A stretch of DNA of 64,000 nucleotides from Undaria pinnatifida (lineage: Eukaryota; Sar; Phaeophyceae; Laminariales; Alariaceae), in the NCBI GenBank assembly GCA_012845835.1, contig JABAKD010000018.1:2302616-2366615 (forward strand), given 5' to 3'. The notes under the pieces are model-generated. The model was given only the letters and a program-made list of their open reading frames with translations. It did no database searches and was not told the origin of the DNA. Shown one piece after another: positions 28,801 through 39,600 of this stretch (the stretch's first letter is position 1; the number at the start of each line of letters is the position of its first letter). The position numbers and the translations under genes are program-made.

Positions 28801-31800
28801 AATTGACCATATTTTTGCACAAACTTTTTTGTTTTTTTTGGGGGGGGGGGTACCTCGTGGCCATGGGATTTATTACCGGGTCGCACTTTTCAATATTCTG
28901 AAAATCAAGCGTTTGAGTGGGGAATAGACCTCCTTAATAGGTCAGGAGCCTTTGGAAAAATACGGGTGCACTTCTACTGTAGAGTGGTGCGCCAGACGCG
29001 TTTTACGATTGAGGGTAGCGCTTCCTTGGCCGAAGCGGTTCGAGCCAGCCCACGGCAGGAGAGGTGAGGCGGAAAGGTTTTGGAGCTGGCAACATGTGAA
29101 GGGCTCCATCAACAGCTCGCCGGAACCATGGCGGTCGAAGGCTTTTCGTTCGCGCAGCCCCGAGCAAAAGCTTCTGCTACGAATGCCCTAATCCTGTAAA
29201 ACAAATCTACACTCGTGAAATGACTTGACTATACAGTATACGACCGGTAGTTCCTCACGCTGAGGAGCTCGATCGGACAGCAGGTACACTATTAGTTAAT
29301 CCAACCACTGCGAACCCTTACCGTGGGATGACTCTTGTATGAAAAATGACGGGTCTCCTTACAAGTACCGACCTCTTACGGGAGATTCGTTGTTGGCAGG
29401 ATGGTATCACACAAGAGGAGACAGCACCCCTCTCGCCGGTTTTCAGGGGAGCTCGCTGACGCTACGCCCTTGTTCGATTCGAGGCTCTGTGCGCCTGGTA
29501 ACACCGGCCAACAGAATAAGCTTGAGCCTAACGCAATCAAACAAGGACGGGTGCTTTTTTTTTGCCCCGAGTCATCCCACGGTAGGGGTTGCAGTTGTAT
29601 GATTGCAACAAAACGTCCCTGGGCGATTGAGTTCCTCATGTCAGGAACTGCCGGTCAAATCAATGAAGTAATTTCACTACGAGTACATTCTATTTTTGGA
29701 CTCAGGCATAGAAGAAGCTCGGTCGGGTTGCACGAACGAATGCCTTCGGAGTCAATCTTGGGGTGAGATATTGAGTTTATCCTCGTGTCAGGAAAGCTCA
29801 GGGACTTTTTTTGATGCTGCAACCCTGCCGTGGGATAACAGTGGATCTCCGTAGTTAAAGAAAATGACGGAGTTGCGATTTTTTTTTTCGAGCGTCTCCG
29901 AGTAGCGTGAGCGTGCAGCGGTACCTAAAAAGGCATCACATGATGCGCCCGCCGCGTGCGGTCAGCGGCGGGCGCATCGATAGCCAACGGTGTCTGTCTG
30001 TGTATCGAGTCTTTTTGTGGTCTTGTAGCTCGGACTCCAATTTTATCATCGCCGAAACCAGCTGTGGCAGATGCCATAATCGTCATTTTTTTTTCATCTG
30101 TCATTTTCGTGGCCAAGTTTTTTCCTGCCGAAGTCTAGAAAGGCGATGTAGCTTGAAATCGACGGACTTTTTTTCGTGCTTTTGTTTTTTCGTTTGCGAC
30201 GATTTTCGTGGTATTCCTAGCCTAGACCTGGACCATGGGATAAATCGTTCCTCCGGTGGCAATTATCCCCCCCCCCCCCCCCCCCCCCGGTGGCATATGT
30301 CACTTTTTTGGGAGAGGTGTTGAGTAGTTTAATCGAGCGAGGAGCCGCAGAAAAGAAGAAAGGTGAACGTCTACCGTACCGTACCTGACTCGATAAAATC
30401 GCGTGAAATACTTCCTCCCAAGTCCGAATTTACGCTTTCCACCGCACAAAAAAACAGGATGTGCCTCTAGCGTACTATACCCTACTCAACAATCCCGTAA
30501 AAATGCTACGCCTGAGTTTACGCGCTTCCCAACCCCATTCCACCGCCCTGGCATGTGACAGCACCGCGCTCCAGCGGGAGTCGAGTACCGCACGGTGAAC
30601 CGATGCCAGTACAACAACATGGTTGACACGGAGACCTGTCAGGAGGTCGACGTCGAGGATGTCCGGTGGGTGGATGGATTTCGGGCTTTACGGTTGTGGT
30701 TGTTTGACAGAATCGAACAGGGCGGAAGCCGGGCGAAGGCTTATACCTTATGCACAATGTGGAGATTGAGATCATCGGGCCTTTTGTTTTTGTTCGTATC
30801 AGTACGTGGTGCAAGAAAGTTTGAAGGTTGTGTTTGGTAGGGTGCATTGTAGGTACACTCTTGTTGTTGCTTGTTGTTGTTCTATCAATTACTCGCATTA
30901 GCAAGTCCGTGGTCACAGGACAGGCCGCAGTCACTTCGGAGTGGAAGACCGCCCCCGGGCAAAAAATAAAAACAAACCAAAAGTGGTACGCGTATTAAAT
31001 ATGTGTATACACACTCTAGGTATACTCGGGTATCTATCTGCCCGCGTATTGCTGTTAAGCCCTTTAGAGCCCCCGCATTCCTCCCTATACTAAATTCAAG
31101 TAAATATGTCCCCCCAAAAGGGTTTCCAGTTGTGAAGGCGCTAAGGAGCCCCGTCGTTCAGAAAAAACAGTTTCGCCAAAAAGAGGTATACCTTACTACC
31201 TCTATGGTAGCATAACCCCTTTGGAGCCCCGAAAATCCCTCCCTAGACTAGCTTCAAGTAAGTTTGTAAATAAAAAGGATTTCCAGTTGTGAAGGCGCTA
31301 AGGAGTCCCGTCGTTCAGAAAAAAAGCAGTTTCGCGAAAAAGAGGTATACCGTGCTGCTTCTATCGTAGCATAACCCCTTTAGAACCCCCCAAATCCCTC
31401 CGTGTACTAACTTCAAGTAAGTTTGTTCCCAAGAAGGGTTTCCAGTTGTAAAAGCGCTAAGGATTCCCGTCGTTCAGAAAAATCAGATTCGCCAAAAAGA
31501 GGTATGCCTTACTACCTCTATCGTAGCACAACCCCTTCAGGCCCCCCCAAATCTCTCCCTATACTAGCTTCAAGTAAGTTTGTAAATACAAAGGGTTTCC
31601 AGTTGTAAAGGCGTTCATGGAATGATCCGATTTTGTTCACCGGGGTACACTCATTACGTACACCCTGCTAAGCACACCATTGGAAACTTCCACAGGTCGG
31701 ACAGATCAACGTTCTCTATTTGACGACCTAGCTCTTTCGGGGAAGATCTGAATGATCTGTATGGTCTAGCTCATGCTACTGGGTGGGATCTGTACGATCT

Positions 31801-33623
31801 GCATGATATAGCAAAATTTTCTAGGGTTGCATCTATACTATCCATGTACAGACCCAGCACAATATCGCGTAACGGTAGATACATCTTTTGTAGTATATTA
31901 TCTAGAATCGTCATCTGTAGATGATCTGGATGATCTGGATCGTGATATGTACATGATCTAGATCGTGATTTGTAGATGATATAGATCGTGACCTGTGGAG
32001 GATCTGTAGATGATCTGTAGTAGATGGTCTGTAGATGATCTAGATCGTGGCCTGTGGATGATCTAGACCGTGGTATGTAGATGTTCTGTGGATGATCTAG
32101 ATCGTGATCTGTCCTAGCAGGTGCGGAGAGTTTGCAGGGGTTGGGTCAGGGGTAGACTTGCCATCCTGTCGACGGTTTCTGCTTCGGTTCGAACCTTGAC
32201 AGTCTGCTGTGTTAAACACGCAATGGTTTTTTCCTCTCTGAGTCTTCTTACGTCGCAAACAGCACGAGAACGTAGTCAACAGACGACAAGCGACGAGCAG
32301 TGCAGGAGGGGTGCTGAACGCTTTGCGCAATAAGAGTTGAAGGCTCGTGTACCGGGTGGAGGAAAGGCAAGGAGCCTGTGATCAACACGGCTTGGTTTCA
32401 AAAGGACGATGGGAAGGTAATGTCATGTACACCTCCCACACGTTTGAGCTGGGAAGTGGAAGCTTTGTTTTGACGAGGAACAAAAAAAAAACTAATCTGC
32501 AAAGTGCATCGGGACATGCTCCGGTAACGGTACACCTTTTTTTGCGTCTGATGCTCCCCACCTGGGGGGACCTCCTACGTCCCGATGAGGAGTACATCCC
32601 GATTGACAAAACGAGCCCATGGCCTCGAATTGAAGGTACACCTTTTTTTTGTCTGATGCTCTTCACCTGGGGGGACCTCTGCCTAAGTCCCGATGATAAG
32701 TACATCCCGATTGAAAAACGAGCCCATGGCCTCGAAATAAAGGTACACCTTTTTTTGTCCGATGCTCCTCGCCTGGGGGGACCTCGTACGTCCCGATGAA
32801 ACGTATATATATATCGATTGACGAAAACGAGCCCATGGCCTCGAAATAAAGGTACACCTTTTTATGTGCGATGCTCCTCGCCTGGGGGGACCTCGTACGT
32901 CCCGCTGACAGGTATATATCCCGATTGAAAAACAAGCCCATGGCCTCGAAATAAAGGTACAGTCAACCCCGCTTTAAGGACGCACATGGTTTTCCTTGGA
33001 AAAAAGCGTCCTTGAAGCGGGGTTTCGTCCTTAATAGTGTATACCCCTGTATTTATACTGTCTGTCGGCCCCCTCGGTCGTCCTTAAAGCGGGGAGTTTC
33101 CTTACTACGAGCGTCCTTAAAGCGGGGTTGACTGTACACCTTTTTTTGTCCGATGCTCCTCACATGGGGGGGCTCTACGTCCCGATGAAAAGTACATGCC
33201 AATTTAAAAAACGGGCCCATGGCCCTCGAAAAAAAAGATTCACTTTTTTTTTGTCGGAAGCTCCTCACCTGTGGGGGAACCTCCTGACGTCCCGATGGAA
33301 GGTACACATCCCGATTGAAAAAACGAGCCTATGGCCTCGAAGTACCGAAAAACCCCCGACGATTTTGGGTAAAAGAGCTTGCGTCGCCGCCTCGTAATTG
33401 AGAAAGACAAAAGAAAATAGACGAAAAAAAAGTGGTATTAATGCCGCTATCGTATTCATAGCCCCCCTCGCCCCCCCCCCCCCCCCCCACCCCTCCGCTA
33501 CCAGCTTGCCACCCCCATATCTTCTTTCTCCCTACGCTTTCCTTACCTTGTGCCCTCTTTCCCTCGACCCCCCCCCCTTCTCCCTATGTATTCTATTCTA
33601 TTTATTTTATGATGTACATGTGG

Positions 33624-33676
<53 letters not shown>

Positions 33677-36600
33677 CTCACATTAACTCGCATAATCAAG
33701 TCCGTGGTCACAGGACAGGCTCCAGCCACTCTGGAGCTGAGGAATACCCATAGGTTGGGTTGGCGTCGGTTGGCAACAACACTGTAAAGCATGCCGCTCA
33801 CTTCGTGAGCTATGTAGACTACCAGGGTACCGCTTCTTTTTTGTTTTTTTGTTTTTTGTGGAAGTTGATCACCGCTGGCGGTCGAGTTAGATCGATTGTG
33901 CGGGGTGAGGAACTTTTATTCCGCACAAGGGGGAACTGTCGTATCACGTAGCGCTCATGGTAAGTAACCCACGAGGCAGTTACATAGTACTCTAATTGCT
34001 CTCTCTGGAAGTGGCCATACCGGAAACTAAATTAACTCGTTGAAGCCGTCATCCGTAAGCAAGTCCGTCTTACGAGCGGTTCTCGGAAGGATGCAGTCCA
34101 CTCTTCATGGTACTCGCCGAACACCTCACGGCACTTCGCGCTTGGTGCAAGCAATTTCTACCTGGTCGACGAAAACCCGACGTGCTCCGTCCCGGCATGG
34201 TAAGGATGCGAGGGTCTATGGTTATACCACTACGGTCATGCATGAATATCGAGCACCCCCCCCCCCCCTCGCCCCCTTCCCCCCCCCCCCTCCCCCCTCC
34301 CCCCTCCCTCTACGCAATGCCTCTTTATGGACAGGACGGCCCACTTCACGAACTGCCAAAAGCCATGGAACTGCGCTTACCCCCACCCCAAGCAGCCCCT
34401 CTGCTCCAGGCTGGTTGAGCGCTGGCTTGAGATCAGAACTAAGGTCAGCAATACTTCTGATTGTTTGTGTGTGTTTTCGGGGCGGGGGGAGGGTTTCCTC
34501 AGTTTTTGCTCGAATGCTGTAGACTACACCAGTTCTGACTACAAGTGCAAGACTCTTTCATCCTACAGTATGATACTGTAGGGGTCTCCCCATGAGGCGG
34601 TCCAACGAAGGCGGCGTCCCGATATAAGGCGGTCAAATTCGCTTGGGGCAACAGGAGATCTGCACTATTGCACTCATAACCCGGAGTGAACAAGGCGGCT
34701 TCCCCCTATAAGGCGGTTATATATGGAAAAAATAAGGCGGCTTCCCCCCATAAGGCGGTTATATATGGAATAAAATAAGGCGGATTTTCCCTATAAGGCG
34801 GTGATGTGTGGAATAAATAAGGCGGCTTCATCCTATAAGGCGGTTATATATGGAACAAGCGTCTTTCCCCTATAAGGCAGTTATATATGGAATACATAAG
34901 GCGGCTTCCCCCTATAAGGCGGTTATATTGCTCTCGCACACCACCGCTTACACTCGGAATAAATAAGGCGGCTTCCCCCTATAAGGCGGTTGTACATGGA
35001 ATAAATAAGGCGGCTTCCCCCTATACGGCGGTTATACATGGAAGAAAATAAGGCGGCTTTCCCCTATAAGGCGGTGATGTGTAGAATAAATAAGGCGGCT
35101 TCCCCCTATAAGGCGGGTACATACGGAACAAATAAGGCGTCTTTCCCCTGTAAGGCAGCTATATATGGAATACATAAGGCGGCTTCCCCCTATAAGGCGG
35201 TTATATTGCTCTCGCACACCATCGCTTACACTCGGAATAAATAAGGCGGCTTCCCTCTATAAGGCGGTTATACATGGAATAAGTAAGGCGGCTTCCCCCT
35301 AGAAGGCGGTTTATATATGGAATATGGCGGTTATAATACGCCTTATATATGGAGTACATAAGGCGGCTTCCCCCTATAAGTCGGTCGTGTTGCTCTCGCA
35401 CACCACCGCCTTCAAGGGGGATCCCTACTGTAAAAAGCACATGTGCATTATGTTTGGGCCCAGACTAATACCCTCGTACTAGTCTGTACCTTTTCGTTTG
35501 GGGGGGGGAGGGGGGGGGGTGATAATTGTGAATACGTTTGAATAATGTTGTTTCCGCGGCACTGCTGTGCTTGTTCAACGCCGAAGCTCTCAGAGCTGGT
35601 TGAGTGCTGGCTTAAGATCAGAGCTAGCGCATCCGTTTTTCGATTTTCGTTTAACCTTTTTTTTTCCGAAGAATTCGTCGCGTTTCGTTATTTTTGTTCT
35701 TCGTTTGTTTGTTTGTTTGTTTGTTTGTTTGTTTGTTTGTTTGTTTGTTTGTTTGTTTTTTCTATCTTTTGTCGTTTTTTTGTTTTTGGTTTGTGCCTTT
35801 CGTGTTTCGTTTTTTGTGTATTTGTGTGTGTGTTTTTTTTGTTTAGAGCAAAAAAATAGCTCCTAGAGATCAGTACAAAAATAAAGCTTAAGCTCGCCAC
35901 ACTCGTACTTAGTTTGATACATCATACGCAGCCGTTGCGTCAGTTTATTTCAATAGCATTCGCAATCCAGTGCAAAAATAGCTAACGTGTAGCTAGCTAG
36001 TAATAGTACCAAGGTTAAAACGGTGATTTTGTTTGGTCACAGACGGTTTTGATGGTTGATTTTTCGATGGATGGTTGGTGGTTTGTGGTCGGCTGCTGGT
36101 CACTGGTTGCTGCTTTTTTAGATGCTTGGTACGATAGAGGTATACCTTTTTTTGTCTTCTTTGTCTTTTTTTTCTGAATTACGGGACTCCTTAACCCCAA
36201 ATCGTCGGAAAAATAAATAAATTATAGGCCATTTTTTTTTCTGCACGGTTTTCGTTGTATACCTAGGCCATGGGATTTTTCATCCGGTAGCAGTTTTGGT
36301 TTAGCTCTAAATCAGTTTTTGGGAGGGACATGTCTTAAGCTCCCCAAGCGAGGAACCTCAGAAAAAAATGGTGCCCCTCCAACGTAGCACGCGTTTTGGT
36401 AGTGGGTGGTTGGCGGTTGGGGGTGTGTCGCTGGCGATTTTACCGGCATTCCCGTAAGGAGTGACTCACGCTACTGTACGGAAGGAAAAAGGCGTTCCGT
36501 GTTTTTTCTGACGCTCGCACCTTGCGGAGCTCTGAATCTCGCCCCCCCCCCCAAAAAAAAAACGAAGTTTTTAGTAAACTGAAGTTCGACCAGCACGACC

Positions 36601-39600
36601 AAACGCACGGCCGAGGGATGAACACTGTTAACGCCTCCGCTTTTGGAAACCATTTTTGAGGGGCAAAGTTACTTGAAGTTAGTGTAGGGAAGGAGTTTGG
36701 GGCTCTTAAGGGGGTTAATATCGCAAAACAGAGAACGGCATTCCGACATTTTGGGGTCAAAGCACAAAGATGGTAAAAAAACGCCACCTCTGTCATTTTT
36801 GTCATTTTTCGTCCCTGCTAAAGTCTGTGATGCCTGGTTCAAATCCTCCTGAGTGCATACTCGTGCTGTTGTAGTGGTTGGCGTTTTCTTGCGTAAAAAA
36901 ATTGCCTTTAACCGCGGAAAGCGCGAGAGCGTGGTTAGCAAAATTTGATGAAAACCGACCAGCGCAAAAAAAGCTGAAAAGTGGGTATGCTGAGCCCTGC
37001 CTGTGCGCGATAAAGCGGAAGGAAACTTACCGGAGAAGGCAAGACACCTGTGACCACAGCTTGTCCAGGAGGTCGCTGAGGGTGAAAAAACTCTTGCGAG
37101 TTGAGTTGGAAAGTATAAAGTGATAGATGGGAAGAAATAAATTCGTTGATGACTGATTGGTGGTTTTGTAGTTTATGGTGTACCAGGTACTTTTTAAAAA
37201 TTTAATGGTTTCATTGTTGCTTGTTGATTTGAGGTTTTGTGGGGTATGGTTTGATGGTTCGTGAGTTTGTGGCTGCTCGGTGGTGGGATGATCGTGGATG
37301 GCCGATGGTTTGTGACCCGTGGTTGGCTGTTGGTCGCTGGGTGGCTGGTGGTGGGTGCTTGTGTGCCACTGGTGATTAAATGGTTGATGTTAGGTGGTCT
37401 GTGGTTTGTGTTTTATGAGTTCTGGTTTGTGGTTGGGTCGCTTGTGGTCGGTCGCTGCTGGTTGGTTCTTGGTCGGAGGATTGGTGGTTGGTAGGCGGCC
37501 GCAGCAGCGCTTGTTGCCTTCCCGCATCTTGGGTCGAGAAGTGGACGCACGCTAGGGTCAGACACAGTGATAATCGCAGCATAAGCGGGTTGTTGCTGGA
37601 ATGGATCCATATGGGACGCGTGTTGGACGCGTGTTGCGACATTGAGGTAGGGCTTGTGTTTTGGCGGGGTGATTGGTAAGTGATAAGGCTTCTCATCTCT
37701 GATCGGTCATCTCAGGAGCTATTATATGGTATTAATGGTTTTGTTGTTTGATTGTTTTTGCAGCAGCACTTGAGCTTGTAGGCAATGGGCCATGGAACTG
37801 TTCGTCGGGCGGAACTTTCACCCGCTTAAAACGAAAACAAAAAAAAGAAGTTGTCCTCTATCCTCCGCCGGATGGACGTGAAAAAAAAAAAAGGCTTGCG
37901 CTCACCACACTTCCGTGTATTTTCATACATGCCGTGTGTCATTTTTTGAACCCAATTGTAGACCCGTGCTACGCCAGAGGTGCGCCATTTTTTATTTTTT
38001 TTTCTGGGGTGTTCCCCATTTTGGCAGCGTAAGACCTCTCTCCCCAAAAACTCGAGAGAAAAATAAAACTGCGATCACGATACCGGATGAAAAACCCCAT
38101 GGCCTAGGCACACTACGGGAATCATGCAAAAAAAAGTGGCCTCGTATTATTATTTTTTTTTCGACGATTTTGGGTTAAGGTGACCCGTCATTCAGAAACC
38201 GTTTCAGACGAAAAATGCTACCTCTGTCGTAGCATGCGTCTGTATTCACATTCCAGCGCCAGCTAGCTGGCATTCTACTGCGGATGGATGCATATATACA
38301 GCGAAATCAATATAGCGCTAGGGCTTAAGACGGCAAAGAAGGAAAAGGGGGGGGGGGGGGGGGGGGGGGTCACACGCGCGAGTGATCCTGCGCCACTGAA
38401 AAAAGAAAAATCCCCCAAGAGTGACCTCCCGGGCTTACTTTAGCCTTGGTCGGCGACGCCTGCTACGATACACGGAAGTACAGTAGAGCACTTTTTGTGC
38501 GAAAAATATTTTCTCAACTTGACGGGACTCTTGAAACCTTTACAACTGGACACCCTTTTTGGGGACAAATTTACTTGAAGTTAGTATATGGAGGGATTTG
38601 GGGCCTCTAAAGGGGTTATGCTAAGATGGAGGTAGTAAGGTGTACCTCTTTTTCGCGAATCTGTTTTTTTTTCTGATCGACGGAATTCCTTAGCGGCTTT
38701 ACAACTGGAAACCCTTTTGGGGGACAAATCTACTTGAAGTACGCATGGGGAGGGAATTGGGGGCTCTAAAGGGGTTATGCTACGATAGAAGTAGCACGGT
38801 ATACCTCTTTTTGGCGAACCTTTTTTTTTCTGAACGACGGGACGCCTTAGCGCCTTCGCTACTGGAAACCCTTTTGGGGGACAAATTTACTTGAAGTTAG
38901 TATGGGGGGATTTTGGGGCTCTAAAGGGGTTAGCATCATCGATATTTGAAACCAGGGATGTTCACCAGTCGGGTCGGGTCGGGTCGGGTCACGGGGATCC
39001 TACCCGACTCGTGAGGTTTGAAGAAAACCTCTGGTGACATGAACCGTGATAGTTTTCGTACACCTCAGGACTCTGTTCCCACGGGACTCGATCCGCGAGT
39101 TTTTTTTGTTTTTTCAAACATGCTGCCCGGACCCGCGAGGTCGGGTTCATGACCCACGAGAAAGTCCTTGGTATCATATTTCCTTGCCCTTTTTTTGCGG
39201 TATTTTTTGTCTTTGTTTTGTTTTGTTTTTTGTGTTTGTTTTGTTTTGTGTTGTGTTTGTTTTTTTCTTGTTTTGTTTTGTTAGTTAGCTAGTTCGTTCG
39301 TTAGTTCGTCAGTTAGTTTGTTTTTACGCCTCCGGCGCGCGGATGGGGAAAAAACAAAGATCAAGCTCACCACGCTTGCGCGCGTGATTTCATACACACA
39401 TGCATGCCGTGTGAAAATTTTACTCAACTAATTGTATTCGCAACCCAGCGCTAGCTGTCGTATCCTTCGGTTCCAGTGGTAGCAGGCAGAACAAATCCTA
39501 CCGGCAGTTGTTTTGTATCTAGGCCATGGGGCCGGCTGTTCACCGGACCCCGCACTTTGAGTTCAAGCCAGGAGTCTCGCGAAAATTAGTGTGTTCCTGC

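Noticed and set aside
30595-30840. 81-codon frame continuing past GT8 exon 8
   Set aside because: The coding match stops at the donor GTCCG|GTGGGT; the rest is intron read-through.
34600-35420. Regular repeats that could suggest a CRISPR array
   Set aside because: The units are contiguous and degenerate, without unique spacers of constant length, and the DNA is eukaryotic. It is a minisatellite.
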